Source of the DNA: Muriiphilus sp048268845
GTDB taxonomy: Bacteria > Pseudomonadota > Alphaproteobacteria > Rhodobacterales > Rhodobacteraceae
Direction: 5' to 3'
Assembly (NCBI GenBank): GCA_048268845.1
Contig: JBLWUQ010000013.1
Location: 18,842 to 82,841, forward strand
DNA: 64,000 nt
Shown here: one piece after another, positions 54,747-62,562 of the stretch
How the letters are laid out: each line of letters starts with the position of its first letter
How positions within the stretch are numbered: the stretch's first letter is position 1
Made by a program: the position numbers and the translations under genes
The notes under the pieces: model-generated
The model's input: only the letters and a program-made list of their open reading frames with translations
What the model was told of the DNA's origin: nothing
Database searches by the model: none

Positions 54747-55544
54747 CTACCGCCCCTGTCGCGCGGCATACAGCGCCACCGCCGCGGCGTTGGAGACGTT
54801 GAGCGAGCCGAAGGCGCGCGCGAACGGGATGCGCACGACGATGTCGCAGGTGGCGCGGGTCTTGTCGCGCAGCCCCGGCCCCTCGGCGCCCAGCACCAGA
54901 CCGACGGGCCGGTCGACCAGGCCCGCGAGGGTCTCGGGAAGCTCGCCTTCCGCCTCGCCGTCGAGGCCAACGAGGGTGTAGCCCATCGCCTGAAGCCGCC
55001 CCATCGCGTCGGCCAGGTTGGTCACGCGCAGATAGGGCTGACGCTCGAGCGCGCCCGATGCGGTCTTGGCCAGCGCGCCGGTTTCGGGCGCCGAATGGCG
55101 GCTGGGGGCGATCACCGCCGCCGCCCCGAACACCTCGGCCGAACGCAGGATCGCGCCGACATTGTGCGGGTCGGTCACCCGGTCGAGCAGCACCACCAGC
55201 GGCGCGGCCTCGCCCGCGACCACGCAGCGCTCGTCAAGGCTGCCCCAGTCGAGCGCCCTGACCTCGAGCGCAGCACCCTGATGCACCGAGCCGGGGTCGA
55301 GTGGTGCCGGAAACTTGCGCGGATCGGCGATCTCGGGCTCGAGCCCGCCCGCCGCGATCGCCTCGCCCAGCCGGTCGGCGGCATTGCGCGTGATCACCAG
55401 CCGCAGCTTTTCGCGCGCCGGGTTCACCAGCGCGTCACGCACCGCATGCAGGCCGAACAGCCAGACGGTTTCAGCCGCCGACGCCCGGCGCGCGCGCTCC
55501 TTCTCGATCACCCATTTCGGTTTCTCGACCACATCCGCCCCCAT
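54747..55544 (-). CDS. rlmB: TrmH/SpoU-family 2'-O-ribose RNA methyltransferase (RlmB-type)
   Basis: This 265-aa protein has an N-terminal substrate-binding domain (WLFGLHAVRDALVNPAR) and a knotted SPOUT domain. Motif 1 is VLLDRVTDPHNVGAILRSAEVFGA, motif 2 PVGLVLGAEGPGLR, and motif 3 IPFARAFGSLNVSNAAAVALY. RlmB methylates G2251 of 23S rRNA. I start at ATG 55544 (MGADVVEKPKW). It is divergent from tRNA-Tyr. Confidence 0.93.
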   Translation of the reverse strand: MGADVVEKPKWVIEKERARRASAAETVWLFGLHAVRDALVNPAREKLRLVITRNAADRLGEAIAAGGLEPEIADPRKFPAPLDPGSVHQGAALEVRALDWGSLDERCVVAGEAAPLVVLLDRVTDPHNVGAILRSAEVFGAAAVIAPSRHSAPETGALAKTASGALERQPYLRVTNLADAMGRLQAMGYTLVGLDGEAEGELPETLAGLVDRPVGLVLGAEGPGLRDKTRATCDIVVRIPFARAFGSLNVSNAAAVALYAARQGR

Positions 55545-55601
55545 ATCCAGTGCGCGCGGGACAATGCGACCCGCCCCGGACGAGCGCAAGGGTTTTTCAG
55601 C

Positions 55602-55630
55602 TTGACGGAGCGTTGGGGCGCTTGTATCCC
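55602..55630 (+). promoter_or_regulatory. Promoter of tRNA-Tyr
   Basis: TTGACG (55602-55607) and TATCCC (55625-55630) are 17 bases apart. The start near 55637 leaves a 25-base leader before the tRNA. Confidence 0.65.
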
Positions 55631-55661
55631 CGCCTCGATCCGGAGCCAACGGCACCGGTTC

Positions 55662-55745
55662 GGGCGACGGGCTGCAAGGTGCGGCAGCGGACTGTAACTC
55701 CGCCGGGGAGACCCACGCCTGGTTCGATTCCAGGGTCGCCCACCA
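55662..55745 (+). tRNA. tRNA-Tyr (anticodon GTA), encoded CCA, atypical D arm
   Basis: The acceptor stem GGGCGAC/GTCGCCC is perfect, with discriminator A and encoded CCA. The anticodon stem-loop is GCGGA-CTGTAAC-TCCGC, with GTA at 55694-55696. The class-II variable arm GGG-GAGA-CCC and the T arm CCTGG-TTCGATT-CCAGG are canonical. The D arm reads GCTGC-AAGGT-GCGGC: the usual U8 is G, A14 is C and A21 is G, so positions 14 and 21 can pair and extend the stem. Confidence 0.93.
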
Positions 55746-55829
55746 TTCCTTCTCAAGTCAATGACCTAGGCTGCGTGAATCGCAGGTGGGCCACAACGGG
55801 CGCACCCCCTCGCGCTGGCTGGCTGCCCC

Positions 55830-56468
55830 TTACGGCGCCCAGCGCAGGAAGTTCGCGATGATCGCAAGCCCCGCCGCCTGGCTCTTCTCCGGGTGAAACT
55901 GCGTGCCGAAGATCGAACCCTTGCCGACGATCGCGGTGATCTCGCCGCCATAGTCGCAATGCGCCAGGCGATGCGCCGGATCGGCCACGGTGAAGTGGTA
56001 GGAATGCACGAAATAGGCATGTTCGCCGGTTTCGATACCGTCCAGCACCGGGTGGGCGTGGTCGATCACCAGATCGTTCCAGCCCATATGCGGCACCTTC
56101 AGCGCCGGATCGGCCGGCGCGATCGGCACAACCTCGCCACCGATCCAGCCGAAGCCCGGCGTGTCGCGGTATTCGCGGCCAAGATCGGCCAGCATCTGCA
56201 TCCCGATACAGATGCCGAAGAACGGCCGGCCCCTGACGTTGACCGCCTCGTCCATCGCCTCATAGATGCCGCGATGGTCAAACAGCGCCGCACGGCAGGC
56301 CGGGAACGCGCCGTCGCCGGGCAGCACGATCCGGTCGGCGCGCGCCACCACGTCGGGGTCCGAGGTCACAACCACCTCGCCCGCGTCCACCTCGCGCGCC
56401 ATGCGCTGAAATGCCTTCTCGGCCGAGTGCAGGTTGCCGCTCTCGTAGTCGATCAGCGCGGTCAGCAC
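55830..56468 (-). CDS. hisH: HisH, imidazole glycerol phosphate synthase glutaminase subunit
   Basis: This 212-aa class-I amidotransferase supplies ammonia to HisF. Nucleophile Cys87 is in GICIGMQML, VPHMGWND is the HisH signature, and the His-Glu dyad is in FGTQFHPEKSQ. The start is GTG 56468 (MLTALIDYESGNLHS), one base after the hisB stop. It is therefore coupled to hisB and not to hisF. Confidence 0.96.
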   Translation of the reverse strand: MLTALIDYESGNLHSAEKAFQRMAREVDAGEVVVTSDPDVVARADRIVLPGDGAFPACRAALFDHRGIYEAMDEAVNVRGRPFFGICIGMQMLADLGREYRDTPGFGWIGGEVVPIAPADPALKVPHMGWNDLVIDHAHPVLDGIETGEHAYFVHSYHFTVADPAHRLAHCDYGGEITAIVGKGSIFGTQFHPEKSQAAGLAIIANFLRWAP

Positions 56469-56469
56469 C

Positions 56470-57057
56470 TCACAACGCACCCTTGGTCGAGGGGATCGCA
56501 TCGGCCTTGCGCGGATCGGTCTCAACCGCGACGCGCAGCGCGCGGGCCACCGCCTTGAAGGCGGCCTCGGCGATGTGGTGCGCGTTGAAGCCGTGCAGCC
56601 GGTCGACATGCAGCGTGATGCCGCCATTGACCGCAAAGGCGGTGAAGAACTCGCGCACCAGTTCGGTGTCGAAGGTGCCGATCTTCTGCACCGGCATCTC
56701 GACGTTCCACACCAGATAGGGCCGCCCCGACAGATCGAGGGCGGCGCGCACCAGAGCATCGTCCATCGGCAGGTGACATTCGCCATAGCGCCGGATGCCG
56801 CGCTTGTCGCCCAGCGCCTCGGCCAGGGCACGGCCCAGGGCGATGCCGGTGTCCTCGACTGTGTGGTGATCGTCGATATGCAGATCGCCCTTGGCGCGGA
56901 TCGTCATGTCGATCAGCGAATGGCGCGCAAGCTGGTCGAGCATGTGGTCGAAAAACCCCACGCCGGTCTGGTTGTCATAGGCGCCACTGCCGTCGAGATC
57001 GATCTCGACGCTGATTTCGGTTTCCGCCGTCGCACGGCTGACCTTGGCTTTGCGCAT
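56470..57057 (-). CDS. hisB: HisB, imidazoleglycerol-phosphate dehydratase
   Basis: This 195-aa monofunctional dehydratase has GVGFFDHMLDQLARHSLIDM, DDHHTVEDTGIALG and GFNAHHIAEAAFKA, the His-rich manganese sites. It has no histidinol-phosphatase domain, as in most alphaproteobacteria. It forms an operon with hisH. Confidence 0.98.
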   Translation of the reverse strand: MRKAKVSRATAETEISVEIDLDGSGAYDNQTGVGFFDHMLDQLARHSLIDMTIRAKGDLHIDDHHTVEDTGIALGRALAEALGDKRGIRRYGECHLPMDDALVRAALDLSGRPYLVWNVEMPVQKIGTFDTELVREFFTAFAVNGGITLHVDRLHGFNAHHIAEAAFKAVARALRVAVETDPRKADAIPSTKGAL

Positions 57058-57083
57058 GGGACGCTCCCGTCTGGTTCGGGCCG

Positions 57084-57112
57084 CTTATAGGCGTCAGGGC
57101 GCAGCCTGAAAA
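57084..57112 (-). promoter_or_regulatory. Promoter of hisB-hisH
   Basis: On the minus strand TTTTCA (57112-57107) and TATAAG (57089-57084) are 17 bases apart, 26 bases before the hisB ATG. No histidine-rich leader peptide is visible. Confidence 0.55.
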
Positions 57113-57182
57113 GGCGGCAAATTCGGCTTGTTGGCCCCCGCGCCCCGTGCCACTCTGGCGCCGACCGAGCGAGAGGATCACC

Positions 57183-57422
57183 ATGAGCACACCGGTAATC
57201 GTGCAACTGCGCTGCCGCCCCGGCACCACCTATGTGGTCGCCGATGCGATCATCCAGCGCGAAATCCACTCCGAGCTTTACTCGACCTCGGGCGAATACG
57301 ACCTGATCATGAAGCTCTACATCCCCGCCGGCGAGGATATCGGCAAGTTCATCAACAGCCTCCTGCTCGACATCCCGAACATCGACCGCTCGCTCACCAC
57401 GCTGACCTTCAAGGCGTTCTGA
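57183..57422 (+). CDS. Stand-alone Lrp/AsnC ligand-binding (RAM) domain protein
   Basis: This 79-aa protein equals the C-terminal RAM domain of Lrp/AsnC regulators (IVQLRCRPGTTYVVADAI, SGEYDLIMKLYIPAGEDIGKFI, SLTTLTFKAF) with no helix-turn-helix. Such proteins form amino-acid-binding multimers and may modulate full-length regulators. It starts 125 bases from the divergent hisB. Confidence 0.88.
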   Translation: MSTPVIVQLRCRPGTTYVVADAIIQREIHSELYSTSGEYDLIMKLYIPAGEDIGKFINSLLLDIPNIDRSLTTLTFKAF

Positions 57423-57430
57423 CCAGGCCG

Positions 57431-57452
57431 CTTCATCTTGGCACAAATACTC
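57431..57452 (+). repeat. Dispersed intergenic repeat, 57.4-kb copy
   Basis: CTTCATCTTGGC followed by ACAAATACTC matches the copies after fghA and, in reverse, near 50.35 kb. It begins nine bases after the RAM-domain gene. Confidence 0.7.
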
Positions 57453-57484
57453 ATCTGCGCCGATCAGGTACAAGACCGGCGGGC

Positions 57485-57517
57485 GAATGGGGAATGATCC
57501 ATAAATCTGCCCCATTC
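57485..57517. promoter_or_regulatory. Inverted repeat upstream of the flippase-DprE operon
   Basis: GAATGGGG (57485-57492) and CCCCATTC (57510-57517) are perfect inverted arms 17 bases apart and 20 bases before the first ATG of the operon. This could be an operator or a leader hairpin. Confidence 0.45.
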
Positions 57518-57537
57518 CGCGCCTAAATGAGTAACAA

Positions 57538-58548
57538 ATGACCATGACGAACCCCGATCCGAAACCCCTCGCCCCAGCGCCGGGCCGCCAGATGCGTGAC
57601 ACGCTCATGCTGGCGGGACTGCTTGCGCTGGTCGTGATCGGGCTGATCGGGCTGGCGGCGGCGACGGGCTGGGAGGAAACTCTTGCCCAGATCGCCAAAC
57701 TGACTTGGGCGCAGGTCGGCATCCTGCTGGCCCTGTCGCTGGTCAATTACCTCATGCGCGGGCTGCGCTGGCACATGTTTTCTCTTCGGCTCGGGTTGAA
57801 TACCTCGCTGATCCAGAGCCTGCGCCACTTCCTTGGCGGTTTCGCAATGAGCGTGACGCCGGGGCGGGTGGGCGAGCTGGTCAGGATGCGCTGGATCCGG
57901 CGCGAAACCGGCTGGCCGTTCGAGCGCACGGCACCCCTGATGCTGGTCGACCGCGCCTCGGACCTTGCCGCGATGGGCCTGCTGCTGGGCGCAGCGCTGG
58001 CGTTGTCGGCCACCGGTATCGCCTTCGGCCTGCCGGTCACGCTGCTGGCGCTGGTCGGCGCGGTGGTGGCGACGCGCCCGGTCCTGCTGGCCGGGGTCGC
58101 AACATGGGGCCACCGCATCACCGGGCGCTTCACCCGTTTCTTCGCCAGGGTCCGCCGCGCCGCGCGGGCCTTGGCGGTGTTCTCGTCACCGTCGCTGATG
58201 GGCGTGGCGACCATCCTAGGGCTGATCGGCTGGTTCGCGGAAGGCTATGCCTTTCATCTGCTGCTCGCCTGGATGGGTTCGGACATCGGCCTTGCCAAGG
58301 CGGTGGCGATCTTCATCTTTTCCGGCCTCGCGGGCGGGCTGACCGGCGCGCCGGGTGGCCTTGGCGGGGCCGAGGCGGCGATGGTCGCGCTGCTCACGCT
58401 CGAAGGCGTGGGTTTCGACGCCTCGATCCCGGCCACCGCGATCATCCGTGTCACAACCCTCTGGTTCGCCATCGCGATCGGCCTTGCCGTCTTTCCGCTG
58501 GCCGAACGCCAATCACTGAGAAGAAAACATGCTCTGGAAAACGACTGA
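57538..58548 (+). CDS. Flippase-like membrane protein (lysylphosphatidylglycerol synthase TM / AglD family)
   Basis: This 336-aa protein has seven to eight helices and the family signature SVTPGRVGELVRMRWIRRETG near residue 105, plus GGLTGAPGGLGGAEAAMVALL toward the end. Relatives (YbhN, AglD, MprF N-domain) are suspected or shown to move lipid-linked molecules across membranes. ATG 57544 is an alternative start. The gene overlaps the FAD oxidoreductase start by 20 bases, so a joint role with that pair is likely. Confidence 0.85.
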   Translation: MTMTNPDPKPLAPAPGRQMRDTLMLAGLLALVVIGLIGLAAATGWEETLAQIAKLTWAQVGILLALSLVNYLMRGLRWHMFSLRLGLNTSLIQSLRHFLGGFAMSVTPGRVGELVRMRWIRRETGWPFERTAPLMLVDRASDLAAMGLLLGAALALSATGIAFGLPVTLLALVGAVVATRPVLLAGVATWGHRITGRFTRFFARVRRAARALAVFSSPSLMGVATILGLIGWFAEGYAFHLLLAWMGSDIGLAKAVAIFIFSGLAGGLTGAPGGLGGAEAAMVALLTLEGVGFDASIPATAIIRVTTLWFAIAIGLAVFPLAERQSLRRKHALEND

Positions 58549-59839
58549 CTATGCCGGCTGGGGCCGGGTTCACAAGGCGCATGGCGAGGTCGCGCGACCG
58601 GAACGCGCCTCGGACCTTGCCCGGCTCATGGACGAAACCCCTGCCCCTGCCTTCGGGATGCGCCGGTCCTACAACGACTCGCTCCTGAACGACGGCGGGC
58701 GGGTCATCGACATGACGCGGATGGACAAGATCCTCGGGTTTGACGCTGCTACCGGCGTGATCGAGGTCGAGGCCGGGGTGCAACTGGGCGAGCTTCTGCG
58801 CCTGTTCGCACCGAAAGGCTGGATTCCCGCCATCGTGCCCGGCACCGGCTTTCCGACTGTCGGCGGCGCCATTGCGCATGACATCCACGGCAAGAACCAC
58901 CATGTTCTTGGCAGCTTCGGTCAGCATGTGCTGTCCGTCACCCTGCTGCAACCTGGCGGCAAGCGCGTCACCGCCAGCCCCGAGCGCAACAAGACGCTGT
59001 TTCGCGCCACGATGGGCGGGATCGGCCAGACCGGGGTGATCCTGTCGGCGAAACTGCAAATGATCGCCACACCCGGCACCGGGATGCGTGTGAAGGAGAC
59101 CCGTGTCGGCGATTTCGACGAGTTCATCGATCTGCTCGACAAATCACGCTTTGACTACAACGTCGGCTGGATCGACGGCACCGCGAAGGGCGCAAGCCTT
59201 GGCCGGGGTATTCTGGAAGAGGCCGAACTGACCACCGGCATCGAGACCCGCGCCATGCCCGCGCTGACCGTGCCGATCGACCTGCCGGGTTTCGCGCTGT
59301 CGGCGCCGATCGTCCGGATGTTCAACGCCGCCTATTGGCGCAGGGTGCCGGCGCGCGGGCGCACCCATGTGATGCCGATCGCCCAGCACGTCTTTCCGCT
59401 CGACAAGCTCTACGACTGGAACCGGCTCTACGGCAAACGCGGCTTTCACCAGTTCCAATGCGTCGTGCCGGTGGACGCGGCCCCGGTGCTCAAGGACATC
59501 GTCGGGCGCATCGCCCATTCCGGCCTGTGCTCACCGCTCGCCGTGATCAAGCGGATGGGGTCCGGCCGTGCCGGGATGCTGTCCTTCCCGATGGAGGGCT
59601 ATACGCTCGCCATCGACTTCCCCGCCCGCGACAAGGCGGTGCGCCTGATCCACGAGCTTGAGGCGATGAGCGTCGAGGCGGGCGGGCGGCTTTATCTCGG
59701 CAAGGACGCGCTGGCCTCTGGTGACACGATCAAGGCGATGTATCCCGAGTGGGAAGCCTGGGCCGCCGAGGCCGCCAAGGCCGATCCGGACGGGGTGCTG
59801 ATCACCGACATGGTGCGGCGACTGGGGCTGAGGGGATAG
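58529..59839 (+). CDS. DprE1-like FAD-dependent oxidoreductase
   Basis: This 436-aa VAO-type flavoprotein has the FAD-binding domain (VIEVEAGVQLGELLRLF, IVPGTGFPTVGGAIAHDIHGKNHH) and a C-terminal substrate domain containing PSS-like RYSFPMEG-type residues (LSFPMEGYTLAIDFPA). The order resembles DprE1, which oxidises the 2'-OH of decaprenylphosphoryl-ribose. Cys is absent at the residue targeted by covalent DprE1 inhibitors as far as I can align it. A DprE2-like SDR follows by two bases. Confidence 0.88.
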   Translation: MLWKTTDYAGWGRVHKAHGEVARPERASDLARLMDETPAPAFGMRRSYNDSLLNDGGRVIDMTRMDKILGFDAATGVIEVEAGVQLGELLRLFAPKGWIPAIVPGTGFPTVGGAIAHDIHGKNHHVLGSFGQHVLSVTLLQPGGKRVTASPERNKTLFRATMGGIGQTGVILSAKLQMIATPGTGMRVKETRVGDFDEFIDLLDKSRFDYNVGWIDGTAKGASLGRGILEEAELTTGIETRAMPALTVPIDLPGFALSAPIVRMFNAAYWRRVPARGRTHVMPIAQHVFPLDKLYDWNRLYGKRGFHQFQCVVPVDAAPVLKDIVGRIAHSGLCSPLAVIKRMGSGRAGMLSFPMEGYTLAIDFPARDKAVRLIHELEAMSVEAGGRLYLGKDALASGDTIKAMYPEWEAWAAEAAKADPDGVLITDMVRRLGLRG

Positions 59840-62226
59840 ACATGACACAGACCTGGATCATCCTTGGCGCGACCTCGTCGATGGCGCGCGCCTTTGCCCG
59901 CGAAATGGCCGAGGCGGGCGCGACGCTGGTGCTGGCCGGCCGCGACATGGACGAGATGAAGCGCATGGTGCCCGACCTCGAGGCGCGCGGCGCCGAGGAC
60001 GCAAGCGCGATGAAGTTCGATGCCCGCGACCCTGCCACTTTCGGTGCCATCGTCGACCGGGTCGAGGGTGAACCCGGCGTAATCAACGTCGCCGTCTTCG
60101 TCGGCTCGATGCCCTCGCAAGCCGAGATCGACTCCGATCCGGCCCTGATCGAGAGCGTCGCCATCGACAACTTCACCGGCCCGGCGCAGTTTCTGGCCCG
60201 GATCGTGCCGGTGATGGAAAGCCGTGCCTCGGGCACTGTCGTCGGGGTCAGTTCCGTCGCGGGCGACCGCGGACGGATCGGAAACTACGTCTATGGCGCG
60301 GCCAAGGCGGGGTTCTCGACCTACCTTTCCGGCCTGCGCAACCGCCTGACGCGCTCGGGCGGGCACGTGGTGACGGTGAAGCCGGGGTTCACCGATACCT
60401 CGATGACCTGGGGGGTCGAGGGCATGTTCCTGGTCGCCTCGCCCGAGAAGGTGGCGCGCGACATCGTCAAGGCGGTCAGGAAACGCCGCAACGTGATCTA
60501 CACGCCGGGGTTCTGGTGGGTGATCATGACGATCATCAAGCTGGTTCCGGAGCGGATCTTCAAGAAGCTGTCGATCTGAGCTGCGTTGAGCGCAGCGCGT
60601 TCGGCCAGGCAGGAACCGGGGCTCTGCCCCGAACCCAACCGTGAGTTGATGGTTGTTGCGAAACATATCCGAGAGTTGGGCGGGATGGCCAGCCGCCAAA
60701 AGAAGACCGCCGAGACCCATATGGATTTCGGCGGCGATCTTGTTTGGTGCGGAGATGTCCCGGGTGAGGGTAACCTTGTCGAGCAGGGCTGAGAGCAGGT
60801 CATGGGCCTCTGCGACGTCGTCGGGGTGACTGAGGAGTTCTCCCAAGCGCTGAAGAGCAGACGAGAGCGTCACCGCGCTGCTGGTGGGGGTGTCGGCCGC
60901 CCGGTCGACCATCGCTGCGATATCCCTCTCCTCGGCGTCGAGGGCTTCAAGCTCTCCTTCCAGAACGTCCAGGCGGCTAAGGAGCGACGCCGGGGCCCGC
61001 CCGTCTGAGATCGTATCCACGATATTCTCGACCTTGCGCTGCGCAGCTCTCCGGCGGCGCTTCAGCGCAGAGAGCCGGTCTTGTGCCGAGGGGCCGGCAA
61101 ACGCATCACGCGCCGCCTTGAGTGCGTTGTCGAACCGATCCTCGAAGTCGGGGGACAAGAGCATCGGTGTCAGACGCGCGAAGATGCGCTGCTCAATCAC
61201 CGATTGGCGGATGCTGGGCGAGACCGCGCAGGTCTGATTGCGCGCGCCGCGGCAACGGTAGTAATTGTTGCCTTGCTTGGTGATCTGCTGGCCGCAATGG
61301 CCGCAGACCAGAAGGCCGGACAGCAGGATCGTCGGTCGGCGGGCGGCGCGAGGATTGCCGCTTGTGGCGACTTTGCCGGCAGATTTTGCCATGGCAGCCC
61401 GCGCGGCCTCCCAGAGCTCGTCCGAAATGATCCTCATCTCGGGAATGATCTTGGTGATGGCCTTCTCCGGCGTGGAGAACACGCGCTTCACGCCGGTATC
61501 GGGATCGAAGCTGGTTTCATTGCGGCCATAGCGTGCCTCGCCGAGATAGAGGCGGTTGCGCAAGATTCCCTCGCCGCGCGTGACATTGCCGCGCAACGTG
61601 CTTTCCGACCAGGCACCGCCGGTGGGGGACGGAATGCCGTCGCGGTTGAGGCCGCCGACAATCGCGCGGCCCGATAGACCGCGCGCGGTTTCCTCGAAGA
61701 TTCGGCGCACCACCGCAGCCTGCTCATCGTCAACGGCACGGTTCAGATTCACGTCGGCATCGATCTTGCGGTAACCGTAGGCCAGGCTGTGGAGCCGATC
61801 ATCGGCCAGGAGGCGCCGCTCGAGGCCACGGCGGGTGTGCTCGGCGACGGATTCCGCATAGGACTGAGCGCCCCACGACCTCAGCATGATCGACATCGTG
61901 TCCTGTTTACCCTCGGTGACAGAGTGCATGTCGATCCGCAGATGCACGAACTGGTCGAAGCTGGTGATGGCATGGCTGACCCGACGGGTCAGGCGGTCGA
62001 CGGCCTCGAATACAAGCACGTCGAACTGGCGCGCATTGGCCGCATCGAGCATCGCCTTGAAGCCCGGCCGCTGCTTGGTCTTGCCCGATATCTCCTTGTC
62101 GGAGAAGACGGCGACGACCGGCCAGCCCTGCCTTTTACAGAGATCACGGCACATGGCCTCCTGGTCTTGCAGCGACGTCTCTTTCTGAAGCTTTGAGGAG
62201 TAGCGGACATAGATCGCAGCGCGCAT
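59692..62226 (-). CDS. Large serine recombinase; conserved part about 60.65-62.23 kb, C terminus encoded by host DNA
   Basis: The protein begins MRAAIYVRYSSKLQKE with catalytic Ser10. The resolvase domain includes FDVLVFEAVDRLTRR. The recombinase domain follows, then a zinc ribbon (LLVCGHCGQQ ... YYRCRGARNQTC) and a coiled-coil (ALKRRRRAAQRKVENI). Family resemblance ends near KIAAEIHMGLGGLLL and NNHQLTVG. No stop occurs there, and the frame continues antisense through the whole dprE2-like gene into the dprE1-like 3' end, 844 aa in all against a usual 450-550. ATG 62226 overlaps the upstream small-gene stop (TGATG). Confidence 0.85.
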   Translation of the reverse strand: MRAAIYVRYSSKLQKETSLQDQEAMCRDLCKRQGWPVVAVFSDKEISGKTKQRPGFKAMLDAANARQFDVLVFEAVDRLTRRVSHAITSFDQFVHLRIDMHSVTEGKQDTMSIMLRSWGAQSYAESVAEHTRRGLERRLLADDRLHSLAYGYRKIDADVNLNRAVDDEQAAVVRRIFEETARGLSGRAIVGGLNRDGIPSPTGGAWSESTLRGNVTRGEGILRNRLYLGEARYGRNETSFDPDTGVKRVFSTPEKAITKIIPEMRIISDELWEAARAAMAKSAGKVATSGNPRAARRPTILLSGLLVCGHCGQQITKQGNNYYRCRGARNQTCAVSPSIRQSVIEQRIFARLTPMLLSPDFEDRFDNALKAARDAFAGPSAQDRLSALKRRRRAAQRKVENIVDTISDGRAPASLLSRLDVLEGELEALDAEERDIAAMVDRAADTPTSSAVTLSSALQRLGELLSHPDDVAEAHDLLSALLDKVTLTRDISAPNKIAAEIHMGLGGLLLAAGHPAQLSDMFRNNHQLTVGFGAEPRFLPGRTRCAQRSSDRQLLEDPLRNQLDDRHDHPPEPRRVDHVAAFPDRLDDVARHLLGRGDQEHALDPPGHRGIGEPRLHRHHVPARARQAVAQAGKVGREPRLGRAIDVVSDPSAVARDGTDPDDSARGTAFHHRHDPGQKLRRAGEVVDGDALDQGRIGVDLGLRGHRADEDGDVDYAGFTLDPVDDGTESGRVAGIELHRACVLGAARLEVGHHALHLVHVAAGQHQRRARLGHFAGKGARHRRGRAKDDPGLCHVYPLSPSRRTMSVISTPSGSALAASAAQASHSGYIALIVSPEASASLPR
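59842..60579 (+). CDS. DprE2-like short-chain dehydrogenase
   Basis: This 245-aa SDR has ILGATSSMARAFAREMAEAG (cofactor loop), GVSSVAGDRGR and the catalytic YGAAKAGFSTYL (Tyr-xxx-Lys). Its end, VIMTIIKLVPERIFKKLSI, resembles the membrane-associated tail of DprE2, which reduces the keto sugar to the arabinose epimer. Together with the upstream gene it forms an epimerase pair. The 3' neighbour is the mobile element junction. Confidence 0.9.
   Translation: MTQTWIILGATSSMARAFAREMAEAGATLVLAGRDMDEMKRMVPDLEARGAEDASAMKFDARDPATFGAIVDRVEGEPGVINVAVFVGSMPSQAEIDSDPALIESVAIDNFTGPAQFLARIVPVMESRASGTVVGVSSVAGDRGRIGNYVYGAAKAGFSTYLSGLRNRLTRSGGHVVTVKPGFTDTSMTWGVEGMFLVASPEKVARDIVKAVRKRRNVIYTPGFWWVIMTIIKLVPERIFKKLSI
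60618..60632. terminator. Hairpin at the end of the dprE-like operon
   Basis: CGGGGC-TCT-GCCCCG is a perfect 6-bp stem. A second stem, GCTGCG/CGCAGC, at 60580-60596 directly follows the dprE2-like stop. No long T-run follows, which may reflect the inserted element. Confidence 0.5.
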
Positions 62227-62396
62227 CACTGATCACTCCTTTGGCTCGGGGCGGCATCGGTGTTCGCGGGACAGGCAGCCTCGGAGATGCGGCGTGCCTC
62301 GGCGCGAGCGAGGAGCGTCACGAGGCCGCTGAAGGCGACGAAAGCCGGATCGGCTTTATCGTTGGTGGCGTTGGCGGGTTGCGGATTGGTGGTCAT
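62226..62396 (-). CDS. Small 56-aa protein coupled to the recombinase
   Basis: The frame starts MTTNPQPANATNDKAD, contains FVAFSGLVTLLARAEARRI and stops one base inside the recombinase ATG. This TGATG overlap implies coupled translation. An AAACGGGG-rich leader precedes it. It could be a small directionality or accessory factor, but there is no recognisable motif. Confidence 0.6.
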   Translation of the reverse strand: MTTNPQPANATNDKADPAFVAFSGLVTLLARAEARRISEAACPANTDAAPSQRSDQ

Positions 62397-62562
62397 CGGA
62401 TGTGTCCTTCAAACGGGGTTGATTGCGAGCGCTCGAGAGAAGAGTGGGAGCGACCAGAACCGCGCGGAAACTTTGGCGGCGAATTTGGTTTGAAAATGCG
62501 CAGAACAGTCTGTGCGGGCACACCGACTTGGGTGCAGCAGGAGGGTACGTCGGCGTGCCTTG

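Noticed and set aside
59692..60579. The C-terminal 290 residues of the recombinase as a genuine domain
   Set aside because: They are the antisense of the dprE2-like gene and have no domain features; I treat them as read-through.
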